Part shown: one piece after another, positions 39,237-48,868 of the stretch
Numbering within the stretch: the stretch's first letter is position 1
Layout of the letters: each line of letters starts with the position of its first letter
Assembly: GCF_036632095.1 (NCBI RefSeq)
Contig: NZ_JAPYKW010000002.1
Coordinates: 340,924-404,923, forward strand
From: Chlamydia sp. 04-14
GTDB taxonomy: Bacteria > Chlamydiota > Chlamydiia > Chlamydiales > Chlamydiaceae
Direction: 5' to 3'
DNA length: 64,000 nucleotides
Notes under the pieces: model-generated
Told to the model about the DNA's origin: nothing
Databases searched by the model: none
What the model saw: only the letters and a program-made list of their open reading frames with translations
Position numbers and translations under genes: made by a program

Positions 39237-39256
39237 GAGGCGGCTTCCTCCGCCTC
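39237..39256 (+). terminator. G/C-rich hairpin after cysteine-rich copy 2
   Basis: GAGGCGG/CCGCCTC stem with a 6-base loop, 18 bases after the stop codon. It is the strongest hairpin in this gene cluster; a short T/C stretch follows. Confidence 0.6.
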
Positions 39257-39308
39257 TTCGATCCAACAAGCCCTTCAACTTATACAGATATCTAACAATC
39301 TTGACTAC

Positions 39309-39330
39309 GTGAAAATCTAGGAATTTTCAC
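39309..39330. promoter_or_regulatory. Inverted repeat upstream of cysteine-rich copy 3
   Basis: GTGAAAAT and ATTTTCAC form an 8-bp stem around CTAGGA, about 190 bases before the start of copy 3. It follows TTGACT at 39301, which could be a -35 box, so the repeat may overlap a promoter. This is a candidate only. Confidence 0.25.
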
Positions 39331-39517
39331 ACAACTCTGATCCTTGTATCTATCTTTACAACCCTATTGCTCATCTCACAGATTTTCAATGCCTTATCGA
39401 AAAAACTCCTGGCTAAAAAAAATCACATTTTGAGATTATGTTGTATTTTTTTAATCACAAAATACAGGCCATGAACATCTTATGCCCTGTCTTTTACTAT
39501 AATTTCGGAGAAGAGCT

Positions 39518-40816
39518 ATGTGCTGTCCCATTGGCTGTGGTTGTAAATTTACTGTACAAGAAGGTAATGGTCATAACCAGCAAGAAAACCAACCGTTACA
39601 GAATCCTATAACTACACAGCCTGGGGGAAAAATATCTTTAGAGATGAAGCTCGGTGATGGGAATGATATACTAGACAAAATAAAATGCGCAGGAAAAATA
39701 GTATCTACGGTATTAAATGCTCCTAGTACACAACGTGGGGCTGGATATTGTAGAGAACATTGTGGGCCCTGGTGTGATAGTCACTGCCCGAATTGGCTAT
39801 CACATTGTTTCCAATGTTTATGCACTTGTATTATAAATCCCAGTGATTCTCAAAGAACAAATCAAGATCTTTCACAATTCCTATCAGATATGAAAGAAAA
39901 GCATGGCTCCATTGTCTTAGGGATGGGGATGCAGCATGGTGGAACAGATTTCCCCTCTCTTATATCTGAAGGAAAAACTTTAAGTCAGAATCAAAAAGAC
40001 AATTTCGATAAACAATGTTCAGAGATAAAAGCTAGTTTAAAAAAGCTCTTAATGGGTGGTCTTCAAAAAGAGTTATTTGAAACAGCTAATGATCCTAAAA
40101 AACTCCCAAAAATAAATGACAATGATACTCTCATGACAAAACGAGGTTATGGTGATGTCGAAAGTGGAATATATCATAGACCTCCGTCTGTTTGGATTAT
40201 CTATGATAATGACGAAGGTTCTAAAGATGATTCTGCAGGAGCTGTTGGGGGTTCAAAGATTCACTATACTAAGCAGTTAGACTGGACAAAACTTCGTCAC
40301 CAATTAAATCATCTTAGCGTTATACAATTAGATAATAATGACAACTTTCCTTTAGGAGGGAAAGAAGGGAAAAAAGCTATAGAGGTATTAAAAAATACCT
40401 TATATTGGCTAACTCAAGGAGCATCATGCTTTGAAGAAGGGGGGGGCTATGGTCTTACAATTACCTCTGATAAATTATTAAAATTGATTCTTCTTTCTCT
40501 TCTATCATTAGGTTATGCTCCTACAGATAAAGACGGAGGAGCTCCCACAACTACACTTCCTAATTTAACAACACTTTCACAGTTCTTACGAGAACGAAGA
40601 AATCATAATACCCACATATTTGGACCAGGAGATCCTGACAATCCAAATGATGATTCCGAAGTTGATGGTCAACATCAATCAAGTAGCACTTCATCCTCGT
40701 CAAGTACAGGAAATAATCAAGGTCCTGAGGATGAGGATTGGTTCTCCAACAAGCATCAAGACGACCTACTCAAGCTTTCTGGAGGAGTAAATAGCTTAGC
40801 CGGAATCCTTGGATAA
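39518..40816 (+). CDS. Cysteine-rich chlamydial protein, family copy 3
   Basis: 432 residues beginning MCCPIGCGCKF, with CGGAGAAGAG just upstream. The same order of blocks as copy 2 is present. ITTQPGGKISLEMKLGDG is followed by a helix and the cysteine block at about 78-104 (C-x3-C-x3-C-x3-C-x6-C-x2-C-x-C-x-C). Then come VLGMGMQHGGTDFPSLISEG, LRHQLNHLSVIQLDN and LILLSLLSLGYAPTDKDGG. The C-terminus returns to an acidic linker with PEDEDWFSN and ends GGVNSLAGILG, resembling copy 1. Copies 2 and 3 are closest in the first half, while copies 1 and 3 share the acidic tail, as if modules were exchanged. Function is unknown. Confidence 0.75.
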   Translation: MCCPIGCGCKFTVQEGNGHNQQENQPLQNPITTQPGGKISLEMKLGDGNDILDKIKCAGKIVSTVLNAPSTQRGAGYCREHCGPWCDSHCPNWLSHCFQCLCTCIINPSDSQRTNQDLSQFLSDMKEKHGSIVLGMGMQHGGTDFPSLISEGKTLSQNQKDNFDKQCSEIKASLKKLLMGGLQKELFETANDPKKLPKINDNDTLMTKRGYGDVESGIYHRPPSVWIIYDNDEGSKDDSAGAVGGSKIHYTKQLDWTKLRHQLNHLSVIQLDNNDNFPLGGKEGKKAIEVLKNTLYWLTQGASCFEEGGGYGLTITSDKLLKLILLSLLSLGYAPTDKDGGAPTTTLPNLTTLSQFLRERRNHNTHIFGPGDPDNPNDDSEVDGQHQSSSTSSSSSTGNNQGPEDEDWFSNKHQDDLLKLSGGVNSLAGILG

Positions 40817-40846
40817 GGAGTTCAAGACAGATTAAAATAGATAAAT

Positions 40847-40872
40847 AAAATAGGCAAAGCTTTGCCTATTTT
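40847..40872. terminator. Perfect 26-base palindrome, bidirectional terminator
   Basis: AAAATAGGCAAAG and CTTTGCCTATTTT form a perfect 13-bp arm with no spacer. It is flanked by A-runs on one side and T-rich sequence on the other. It lies between the convergent cysteine-rich copy 3 and rodZ, so it can end transcription from both sides. Confidence 0.8.
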
Positions 40873-40900
40873 ATATTTTACAATAAGATTTCTCATTATT

Positions 40901-41332
40901 CTAGAAAATAGATAGTAGGGATCCTAACCACCAAATTACAATACCGCTTGTTACGATAAGTCCTGCCCACCAAAGATTTGACCAACTACGAATAGCTTTT
41001 TCTGGAGAGTTTCTTCCCCCCATAGATTCTAAATCTAAAAGCATTTCCATATTATGTTCTGAAAACTCTTTAAAGATTTTCATAACATAAGGATGGTCTT
41101 GAAGAATACGCTCGCTATCTAATCCTAAATAGGCTGCGTATTTCTTTATAAATCCTTGAGCATAAATTGGAGAAATGAGCTTGCCTAAATAGCCATTTTC
41201 TATAGCTTCTAAGCATGAATAACGTATAGATGTTGCTGCTTCCACATCTTTTAAGGATAAGGATTGTTCTTCACGTTTCGTGCGAAATATCTCTCCTAAA
41301 TGTAAAAGCTCTTTATGAATTTGTTCCGCCAT
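40901..41332 (-). CDS. rodZ: RodZ-like helix-turn-helix membrane protein
   Basis: 143 residues. The N-terminal HTH_25 domain (about 10-80) matches RodZ: GEIFRTKREEQSLSLKDVE, then SPIYAQGFIKKYAAYLGLD. A single membrane helix follows at about 118-140 (WWAGLIVTSGIVIWWLGSLL) and the protein ends there. RodZ links MreB to the membrane, and in chlamydiae it works with MreB in division-related peptidoglycan synthesis in the absence of FtsZ. The periplasmic domain of longer RodZ proteins is absent. Confidence 0.85.
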   Translation of the reverse strand: MAEQIHKELLHLGEIFRTKREEQSLSLKDVEAATSIRYSCLEAIENGYLGKLISPIYAQGFIKKYAAYLGLDSERILQDHPYVMKIFKEFSEHNMEMLLDLESMGGRNSPEKAIRSWSNLWWAGLIVTSGIVIWWLGSLLSIF

Positions 41333-41607
41333 AGAGATTCCTTTGCAGGCACCTTAAATAAAAACCTCTAAATATTTTTAGAGGTTTCCTAATTCTCATT
41401 TATAGAAAATGAGAAACTCTCCCCTGTTTTAAGATCCTGCCCACTTGCAGGAATATACAGGATTAACGTTTAATTTGTACTCCGAAATCCGCATATACAC
41501 TATATATCCTTGTGCTATGTATAGCATAACGATAAATATGCCTAGTAAAACATAAGGATAGGAATTTCTATCCTTGGTACGCCAAGATAATTTGACGCTT
41601 TCTTTTT

Positions 41608-42510
41608 ATGTCCACACCGTTTGTTACCCAACTATCTCCTTCTTTACACGGCTTACTCAAAGATCGTCTTGAGGAAAAAGGTTTTACTTTAACACAACCT
41701 CAATATACGATTTTTCAAGCACGTTCTCCATCAGTAAGCTGCACTCTTTATACTTCAGGGAAACTTGTTGTACAAGGAAAGGGATCTCAAGAATTTATCG
41801 AGTTTTTCCTAGAACCTGAAATCCTATTGACATTTACCCATAACCGTATAGAAGAAGATCTCCGTCCTCGCCTAGGTGTAGATGAATCAGGAAAAGGAGA
41901 TTTTTTCGGTCCTTTATGTATTGCAGGAGTTTATGCTCATGATGAAGATACTCTAAAGAATCTCTATAAGACAAAAATTCAAGATTCAAAACTGCTCAAT
42001 GATACACAAATTGTATCATTAGCAAAAACTATTCGTGCGTGCTGTAGCTATGATGTCATGATTCTTTACCCTGAAAAATATAATCAGCTCTATGGGAAGT
42101 TTCATAATCTCAACATCCTTTTAGCTTGGGCACATGCTACAGTTATTGATAATCTAGCTCCACACCCCTCGGGCGAAGTATTTGCTATTTCTGATCAATT
42201 TGCCTCTTCAGAAAGCGTTTTACTCAATGCTTTGAAAAAGAAAAATACCGATATCTCGGTAATTCAGAAAGTGCGCGCAGAACAAGATATCATTGTCGCT
42301 GCTGCATCTATACTCGCTCGAGAAGCTTTTGTCACTACAATGACAAAGTTAGAACAACGCTTTTCTATTAAGCTTCCGAAAGGCGCCTCAGCACATGTAA
42401 AGACTGCTGGAAAATCTATCCTCAAAACACATGGGAAAGATGTTTTATCTCTTGTTTGCAAGACACATTTTAAAACGTTTGATGAAATTTGTGACTCTAC
42501 AACCTCTTAA
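41608..42510 (+). CDS. rnhC: Ribonuclease HIII
   Basis: Cleaves RNA in RNA-DNA hybrids. The 300 residues fit the HIII subfamily. An N-terminal TBP-like substrate-binding domain (1-85) is followed by the catalytic domain with LGVDESGKGDFFGPLCIAGV. In it the D-E-x-G motif holds the first two acidic residues. Further active-site acids are in IQDSKLLND and AEQDIIVAAASILAREAF. The gene stands alone after a 275-base spacer that includes short inverted repeats. Confidence 0.95.
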   Translation: MSTPFVTQLSPSLHGLLKDRLEEKGFTLTQPQYTIFQARSPSVSCTLYTSGKLVVQGKGSQEFIEFFLEPEILLTFTHNRIEEDLRPRLGVDESGKGDFFGPLCIAGVYAHDEDTLKNLYKTKIQDSKLLNDTQIVSLAKTIRACCSYDVMILYPEKYNQLYGKFHNLNILLAWAHATVIDNLAPHPSGEVFAISDQFASSESVLLNALKKKNTDISVIQKVRAEQDIIVAAASILAREAFVTTMTKLEQRFSIKLPKGASAHVKTAGKSILKTHGKDVLSLVCKTHFKTFDEICDSTTS

Positions 42511-42566
42511 AAACATAGTGTGGAAAGAACGGCGATTGCTATTGAAATAAAAAATACGCTCATCAT
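42507..42566 (-). CDS. Possible hydrophobic micropeptide antisense to the rnhC end
   Basis: A 19-codon ORF (MMSVFFISIAIAVLSTLCF) on the minus strand. AGGAG at 42570-42574 is 6 bases from the second Met codon (42563), an ideal spacing. The product would be one hydrophobic membrane span. The 3' end overlaps the rnhC stop codon. It is very short and could be chance; the ribosome-binding site is the only strong support. Confidence 0.25.
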   Translation of the reverse strand: MMSVFFISIAIAVLSTLCF

Positions 42567-42732
42567 TAACTCCTGTGAAAATAAGTAGTAATCTATCCTA
42601 TGAAAGTATAGTCTAACTTTTATTAAGATAGATCAAAATAGCTAAGACTCATTTCCAAAAACCGGGATAGCATCTCTTCCTCTTCACAAGATATTCTGAG
42701 AGATATTTCCTGCAGGAGCTGTAAATAGAGAT

Positions 42733-43683
42733 ATGTTGAAGTTGTTATTTCATGTGATGACTCTTGCTGGTCATCTACTCTCCACACCCATCTACATTGT
42801 TCATGATGCCTGCGGCATTGATAAAGAAGCTCGTGATGCCTGTCCCAGGCCACGTCCTTTTTCTCTACAAACGCAATACCTACAAGTAGAAAGTGCTGAC
42901 TTTAAAAAACTCCCCAATCAATCTCTTGGCTATCGCCAATTTGATGCAACTTTCCTTTGTACTCTTCCCCTAACTCCACAATCGGGAATACTATTTTCTA
43001 CAGGTTATGTAGGGGCAAATATTCTTTGGGATAATACTCAACCCGTACCTGGGGATCCAAATTCTCTAGGATACTATACTTTCCAAGACAAGTCATATTA
43101 TAGCTATATTTTGCTATCTGCAGGTGCCTACACACTATCCTTAAGAAATTGGCAATGGTCTGTGGTTCTTTCTAGCCTTATCGATCCAGAAAATATGGAA
43201 GCAGGCTATGGGCTATATCAAGCAGTACTTTCTGGAAAATATCAAGCTACGCAACAGCTTTCTGTGATTTTTGGTGTAATCAATGAAACAGGCTTGCACC
43301 AAGAGAAGGCCTGGCCTTTACTAGGTGCCACCTACAAACCTAATGATAAACTCACGATCAACTGCATCTATCCGGTGAACTTCTCCATAGAATATAACTG
43401 CACCTCTGTTTGTGATTTTGGAGCCGCCTACCGTCTAACGCGGTTACGAAAGAAACTTCATTCCAATGATCTTGCCTCTTCGGAAGGTATTTTTGAATAT
43501 CAAGGCCGTGAAATCGAAGGTAATGTAAGACTCTGCCCTTGGCCAGGAAGCTTTATTAAGCTCTTTTATGGATGGTCTATCGGCAGTGACATTTCTCTAG
43601 CAGATAGTCACAATAACAACGTGACAAACCATCCTTTTAAATCCTCTGCCTTCTTTGGTGGATCTGCTGTACTTTCTTTCTAA
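42733..43683 (+). CDS. Putative outer-membrane beta-barrel protein, chlamydial unknown
   Basis: 316 residues. A hydrophobic N-terminus (MLKLLFHVMTLAGHLLS) is a likely signal peptide. The remainder alternates polar and aromatic residues in strand-like runs (FSLQTQYLQVES, QWSVVLSSLI, YQATQQLSVIFGVI) and ends with a Phe (GSAVLSF), the outer-membrane barrel end signature. Position between rnhC and two Inc-like genes matches a conserved chlamydial unknown. Whether it is a barrel is inference from strand periodicity and the C-terminal Phe. Confidence 0.65.
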   Translation: MLKLLFHVMTLAGHLLSTPIYIVHDACGIDKEARDACPRPRPFSLQTQYLQVESADFKKLPNQSLGYRQFDATFLCTLPLTPQSGILFSTGYVGANILWDNTQPVPGDPNSLGYYTFQDKSYYSYILLSAGAYTLSLRNWQWSVVLSSLIDPENMEAGYGLYQAVLSGKYQATQQLSVIFGVINETGLHQEKAWPLLGATYKPNDKLTINCIYPVNFSIEYNCTSVCDFGAAYRLTRLRKKLHSNDLASSEGIFEYQGREIEGNVRLCPWPGSFIKLFYGWSIGSDISLADSHNNNVTNHPFKSSAFFGGSAVLSF

Positions 43684-43812
43684 ATAAGAATAAAAAAAAT
43701 CTTATGTAGATACGTTGAATAATTTAGTTTTAATTAGAATTTCGGTTGTACTAAATTTTACAACTATCTAAACTTTTTGCATTCTAATGTATAAGTTCAT
43801 TTTTAGGTTAAA

Positions 43813-44406
43813 ATGAATTGTCGTGAAGTTTGTAAAAAAAGCTCACAAATTTATTTCGATTGCACATTTCCTGAGAGGGTCCTTGCACGTCGCTGTCAAA
43901 ATAAAGCACAGCAATATCCGAAAACGGCAATGGCTATTGAGGTAGTGGTATCTGTTATCCTTGGGACAATCAAAATTATTACCTTCCCTTTAGCCACATT
44001 CTCGGCCTTAGGATTGATTCCTTTTACCTGCGCATTAAAAGCAATTTCCACAAGAAGTTGCGAACATGCTCTTCCTTATCTGGCAGCATGGTTCATCAGT
44101 CTTTTGGTCTCTGCTCTTATTATTGGCGCTATTTTTGGCTTAGTTATGGTCGCTCCCGAGGTCGTCTTCTTTATGATCGGTATTTGCGGAGCTGTAGGCG
44201 CCAGCGCTACGCTTTTAAATATCCATAGGGAATTATTTGCTTTAAGATCTTTACAAACTGAAGAGATTAAAAAATCCTCAACTTCAGAAGAAACCTCATC
44301 TTCTTCCTCATCATTATCTCTGGACCTCTCTCATCCTAGCCGGAAAGGTTCTTCCGAATTTGCGAACCACAACGTGGAAACTACTTTAGAAAACGAAAAT
44401 TCTTAA
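43813..44406 (+). CDS. Inc-like membrane protein, chlamydial unknown
   Basis: 197 residues. Hydrophobic segments lie at about 37-70 (VVVSVILGTIKIITFPLATF) and about 92-140, where two close helices form a bilobed hydrophobic region. A Ser/Thr/Glu-rich hydrophilic C-terminus (about 155-197) follows. There is no cleavable signal. The pattern and position match an unknown small protein next to a predicted Inc in C. trachomatis. The Inc assignment is inference. Confidence 0.6.
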   Translation: MNCREVCKKSSQIYFDCTFPERVLARRCQNKAQQYPKTAMAIEVVVSVILGTIKIITFPLATFSALGLIPFTCALKAISTRSCEHALPYLAAWFISLLVSALIIGAIFGLVMVAPEVVFFMIGICGAVGASATLLNIHRELFALRSLQTEEIKKSSTSEETSSSSSSLSLDLSHPSRKGSSEFANHNVETTLENENS

Positions 44407-44623
44407 TTTTTTATTACTTCCATCCTCACTCTTTCTTGGAAAATCGTTACCTAATGTTTCAATAAACACTAGGGTCTTTACCAAAAATTAACATAGTTAA
44501 AAAACAAAACTATCACAACTAAACAGCAATAACTTTTATAATATAACCAAGTAGTTATGAAATAACGATTTTAAAATAGTTATTTTCATATCTAAAACAA
44601 TATAAAAAAGCAGAGCTACGTGC

Positions 44624-45778
44624 ATGAGTAATCCCATAGATCCTTTAGGGCAATCACACCGACCTGTTCCTAAAAGTCAGGTACCCGCACCACATACGGG
44701 CATTGGAAGTCGTATTCGTGCTTCTTCCACAGGATTTTTCGGAAGACTTCTCTCCCTCCCCGATCGCAATCCCAAGATGCGTTATGTTTTCGATATTGGG
44801 ATTATCGCGATTGCTGTTATTTCCATCATTGGTATTCTTGTTGCCTCTCAGGGGCAAGGATTACTGCTTTTCGGATTAATCCCTGGGCTTATCTTTGGTG
44901 CCTTAGGAGTGACTATGCTCATTTCTGATGTTGCCAACACACCAAGATCTCAAAAAATCGCCGATACCATTACCGCTGTTCTTTTACCGTTCATTCTTTT
45001 GGGAATAGCTTCAGCGTTAATCGCTTCAGCATACTTTACAGCTGGAGGAAGTACTCTTATTCTTGCTAATCCGCAATTCCTCATGGGCTTCATGACTATA
45101 GGATTAGCTTTAGTTTCATTGAGCAAGGTCACATTCCAACATTTTAAAACCGAAGCTTTGATAAAAGCTCAGCAAAAGGTTATTGAAGTTTCCGAGCAAT
45201 CAATAACTCCGACTACGCCTTCCGAAAAAGATGTGAAGCGTGTTTCTCAAGAGAGAAGAAGAGATCATGCTGCAGATGCTAGACGTGAGTGCGAAGATCA
45301 AGAAACACGCACGCATACGCGTCATCGACATATCTCTAGAAGCTCTCAGGGAGTGCTGCAACATAGATCGAGAAACCAAATAGAAATTGAACAAGCTGAT
45401 TCCGATTATCTATCTCCAGGCGATGAATTTTCTCCTCAAGCAGAAGATGACTTTTCTTTTTTACATGATGCCTATAACCCATTCTCATCCGTATATCAGC
45501 CTCCTCAATCTCTAGAAGATTCCTCCTCTGCCATACAAAATGTTCCTTTAGGTCTGCCTGTCTCTAGTGACACTACTACAACAGGCCCTGTCACCTCAAC
45601 ACCTAGGAGAGTATCTCGCATAGGAGCTGCAGGATCATCGCGATCTAGAAATAGAAATGAAGATGAAGAAAGACAAGAAAGAGATCAAAGTCAAGGTGAT
45701 GATGAATCTTCAGATCTAGAGAATTCCGATTCACAACAACGTAAACAAAGTAGAAGAAAGAAAAGGAAGAAAAGCTAG
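44624..45778 (+). CDS. Putative inclusion-membrane protein with long charged tail
   Basis: 384 residues. The N-terminal 50 are polar. Hydrophobic helices cover about 53-105 (FDIGIIAIAVISIIGILVAS and the following pair) and about 116-165. A long C-terminal half of about 200 residues is highly charged, rich in Arg/Glu/Ser (RVSQERRRDHAADARRECED), and ends in RKQSRRKKRKKS. The topology fits a type III-secreted Inc with a cytosol-facing tail. By gene order it corresponds to a predicted Inc of C. trachomatis. The basic end could bind nucleic acid or acidic lipids; no motif proves this. Confidence 0.68.
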   Translation: MSNPIDPLGQSHRPVPKSQVPAPHTGIGSRIRASSTGFFGRLLSLPDRNPKMRYVFDIGIIAIAVISIIGILVASQGQGLLLFGLIPGLIFGALGVTMLISDVANTPRSQKIADTITAVLLPFILLGIASALIASAYFTAGGSTLILANPQFLMGFMTIGLALVSLSKVTFQHFKTEALIKAQQKVIEVSEQSITPTTPSEKDVKRVSQERRRDHAADARRECEDQETRTHTRHRHISRSSQGVLQHRSRNQIEIEQADSDYLSPGDEFSPQAEDDFSFLHDAYNPFSSVYQPPQSLEDSSSAIQNVPLGLPVSSDTTTTGPVTSTPRRVSRIGAAGSSRSRNRNEDEERQERDQSQGDDESSDLENSDSQQRKQSRRKKRKKS

Positions 45779-45821
45779 GTTTTTTTAAGACTTTTTTTCT
45801 AACTAAGGATAAAAATAAAAG

Positions 45822-45862
45822 GGCTCTCTTGATGTTTTTCAACCTCAAAAGAGCCATTTTTT
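45822..45862. terminator. Bidirectional terminator between Inc-like gene and gatB
   Basis: GGCTCT (45822-45827) pairs with AGAGCC (45850-45855), and the inner part (CTTGA/TCAAAA) pairs further. ATTTTTT follows on the plus strand. It lies between the convergent genes ending at 45778 and 45911. Confidence 0.75.
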
Positions 45863-45910
45863 CCCTTAGATACTCAACAGCTTACAAAAAATCTTGAGAT
45901 TTTTCAACTA

Positions 45911-47374
45911 TTATTTATCCAATTCAATAAGCAAAAGCTCATTCACTCTATTTGGAGGGGCTTTTCCTTGAGTGCGCTTCATAATTTGCCCAACTAAAAA
46001 TCCTAAAGCTTTAGTCTTACCGTTCTTATAATCGATAACAGATTGTGAGTTAGCCCCCAAAACTTCAGTAATAATCGCAACTAAAGCACTTTCATCTGTC
46101 ATTGGCAACATTTCAGGATGTTCTTTAAGAATAGCTTCAGGACTCTTTTCTGGAGATTCCATCATCATATCGGCAAGATCTTTAGCTATCTTCCCAGTAA
46201 TCACTCCCTTATCAATAAAATTGACAAGCTGAGCTACGCTGCTAGGAAGAATCCCCGAAAAGGCAAGGTTCTTACCTTGTGTTTTACAACGTCCTGCAAA
46301 CTCCACAGTCACCCAGTTAGAAAGAGCTCGATAGTTCTTACATTCTGTAGCAGCTAATTCAAAGAAGTTTGCGATATGCTTATCGCTAATTAAAATAGCA
46401 GCGATATCCTCAGCAAGAGCATACTCACGCAAATATCTTTGATATTTGTCATAAGGAAGTTCAGGAAGCGTATCACGTATTTCATTGATATATGCTTCTG
46501 TTAACTGCAATACAGGAAGATCCGGTTCTATAAAGTATTTGTAATCCTCAGCTCGCTCTTTAAGACGCATCAATACCGTTTTTTTCTTTTCAGGATCCCA
46601 ACGGTATGTTGCTCCAGGAATGACAGTTTTTGGATCTTTATTAGGATTTTCTAAATAGGCATCTATCTGTCGGCAACGTTCTGCTTCTAAAGCTTGCGCC
46701 ATAAAAGCAAACGAGTTCATATTTTTAATTTCTACCTTATTGCGTAGTTCTTCACTACCCCGAGGGCGTACAGAAACGTTCACATCGAAACGCACAGATC
46801 CCTCTTCCATATTACAATCAGAAATCCCAATGTAATCTAATAAAGATACAAGAGCTGTAGCGTATGCAACAGCATCGTCTGCACAAAACATACAAGGTTT
46901 AGAAACAATTTCTATTAAAGGTACACCGGCCCGGTTGTAGTCTACTCCGGCAAATTCTCCGAAATGTTTTAACATCCCCGCATCATCTTCAATATGCGCT
47001 TGCGCAAGTTCAAAATAACGCTCTTCACCTTGAACAATAGCTTTTACATGTCCTCCCCGCACTATGGGATGCTCAAATTGCGTAATTTGAAAATTCCTAG
47101 GACTATCGGGATAAAAATAGGACTTTCTATCGAAACGGCTTAATAAAGCTACTTCACCTTGAACCGCACAACCAAATAAAATAGCCTTTCTTACAGCTTC
47201 TTTATTCAATACAGGCAAAGACCCTGGCATTCCTGTACACACAGGAGAGATATTCGTATTAGGTTCATCACCAAAACGATTTCGTGCACAGCTAAATAAC
47301 TTTGATTTGGTATTTAACTCTACGTGGACTTCAAGACCTATGACGGATTCCCAATCAGCATAAACATCGCTCAT
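45911..47374 (-). CDS. gatB: Asp-tRNA(Asn)/Glu-tRNA(Gln) amidotransferase subunit B
   Basis: The subunit of GatCAB that binds misacylated tRNA and phosphorylates it with ATP. 487 residues. It starts with [20 protein letters not shown] and has the family pieces [38 protein letters not shown] and [20 protein letters not shown]. The C-terminal YqeY-like tail domain contains [20 protein letters not shown]. The start codon overlaps the gatA stop by one base (TAATG), so the two are coupled. Confidence 0.97.
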   Translation of the reverse strand: MSDVYADWESVIGLEVHVELNTKSKLFSCARNRFGDEPNTNISPVCTGMPGSLPVLNKEAVRKAILFGCAVQGEVALLSRFDRKSYFYPDSPRNFQITQFEHPIVRGGHVKAIVQGEERYFELAQAHIEDDAGMLKHFGEFAGVDYNRAGVPLIEIVSKPCMFCADDAVAYATALVSLLDYIGISDCNMEEGSVRFDVNVSVRPRGSEELRNKVEIKNMNSFAFMAQALEAERCRQIDAYLENPNKDPKTVIPGATYRWDPEKKKTVLMRLKERAEDYKYFIEPDLPVLQLTEAYINEIRDTLPELPYDKYQRYLREYALAEDIAAILISDKHIANFFELAATECKNYRALSNWVTVEFAGRCKTQGKNLAFSGILPSSVAQLVNFIDKGVITGKIAKDLADMMMESPEKSPEAILKEHPEMLPMTDESALVAIITEVLGANSQSVIDYKNGKTKALGFLVGQIMKRTQGKAPPNRVNELLLIELDK

Positions 47375-48849
47375 TATTTCACCTCTCCATCAAAAAGTTT
47401 GTTACATCCTTTAGGGTATAAATTCTTAATTCCTGCATGTTCTTGGAAACTATAACCAACCTGACATACCTGCTGATCTTTCCCTTTCTGACCAATCACC
47501 TGGAATCCTAAAGGTAAACCTTCTTTAGAAAACCCTGAAGGAACAGCGATAGCAGGTAGATAGGCTAGATTCATAGCAACAGTATAGATATCTTGTAGAT
47601 ACAAAGAGATAGGATCGAGAATATCCCCATCAGCAAATGCAGGGCAAGAACATACCGGCATAGCAATTACATCACATTTTTCATAAGCTGTTTGGAAAGC
47701 TTGAATGATTTTCGCACGAATTGCTGTACCTTTTTTATAGTATACGCTTTGACGCTCTGCAGATAACACATAGTTTCCTAAAAGGATCCTACGCATAACT
47801 TCCTTACCAAAACCTTGAACGCGAGAAATAGTATAGACATCTTCCATACTATGAGCTTCTGGAGAACGGTATCCATAACGGATACCGTCAAATCTTGCGA
47901 GATTCGTAGTAGCCTCTGCAGAAGCTACTATGTAGTATACAGAAACAGCGTGATGTAAAATATTGAGGTCTATATCAACGATCCGGCTGCCCTGACGCTC
48001 TAAAATATTTAATGATTCAAAAAAGTTTTCTTTAACATCATCTCTCAAGCCTTCTAAAAATCCCATAGGCACGCCAATCAAACTAGGCACTTCTAAGGAT
48101 AATGCATCTTGGAAAGATCCTGAGAAAAACTTTTGAGAAGTAGCATCTCTTTCATCTTTACCAGAGAAAACGTCCATAGCTAAAGCCACGTCTTCAACAA
48201 CGGTCGTTAAAGGGCCTATCTGATCTAATGAGGAACCAAAAGCAACTAAACCATAACGAGACACAGCACCGTATGAAGGCTTAAATCCAACGACACCACA
48301 AAATGCTGCGGGCTGACGTATAGAACCTCCAGTATCAGAACCTAAAGCTATAGGACAAAATCTTGCAGAAACAGCAGCTGCAGATCCTCCGGAAGATCCC
48401 CCAGGAACACAAGATAAATCCCAAGGATTTTTTGTTGGATGAAAAGCAGAATACTGAGTTGTAGATCCCATCGCAAACTCATCCATATTGAGTTTGCCTA
48501 AAATAATCCCATCTTCAGCTTCTATACGTTCAATTACAGTAGCATCGAAAGGTGCTATGTAATTTTCTAACATCTTAGAAGCACAGGTCGTACGCAATCC
48601 CATAATATGGATATTATCTTTTATCCCTATAGGCACACCTGCGAGTTTCCCTAAAGGCTCTCCTCTTGCTCGTTTCGCATCTACACTAGCAGCTTTTTCA
48701 TAAGCTCTTTCCTGGCAAAGAGAAAGAAAGGCTCCTATGCGACTATCTTCCGTTTCTATTCTATTATAAAAATACTCTGCTATCGCTGTAGCTGAAGATT
48801 CCCCGCTCACTACAGCATTTCTTAACTCTAAGGCACTCTTTTGATACAT
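47374..48849 (-). CDS. gatA: Asp-tRNA(Asn)/Glu-tRNA(Gln) amidotransferase subunit A
   Basis: The glutaminase subunit of GatCAB. 491 residues of the amidase signature family. The Ser-cisSer-Lys triad is visible: Lys in [11 protein letters not shown] (about 76), the Ser-rich loop [17 protein letters not shown] with catalytic and cis-Ser (about 150-157), and [20 protein letters not shown] with the nucleophile Ser (about 175). It sits between gatC and gatB on the same strand. Ammonia from Gln is channelled to GatB. Confidence 0.97.
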   Translation of the reverse strand: MYQKSALELRNAVVSGESSATAIAEYFYNRIETEDSRIGAFLSLCQERAYEKAASVDAKRARGEPLGKLAGVPIGIKDNIHIMGLRTTCASKMLENYIAPFDATVIERIEAEDGIILGKLNMDEFAMGSTTQYSAFHPTKNPWDLSCVPGGSSGGSAAAVSARFCPIALGSDTGGSIRQPAAFCGVVGFKPSYGAVSRYGLVAFGSSLDQIGPLTTVVEDVALAMDVFSGKDERDATSQKFFSGSFQDALSLEVPSLIGVPMGFLEGLRDDVKENFFESLNILERQGSRIVDIDLNILHHAVSVYYIVASAEATTNLARFDGIRYGYRSPEAHSMEDVYTISRVQGFGKEVMRRILLGNYVLSAERQSVYYKKGTAIRAKIIQAFQTAYEKCDVIAMPVCSCPAFADGDILDPISLYLQDIYTVAMNLAYLPAIAVPSGFSKEGLPLGFQVIGQKGKDQQVCQVGYSFQEHAGIKNLYPKGCNKLFDGEVK

Positions 48850-48868
48850 ATTCCTAAAACCGCGATCT

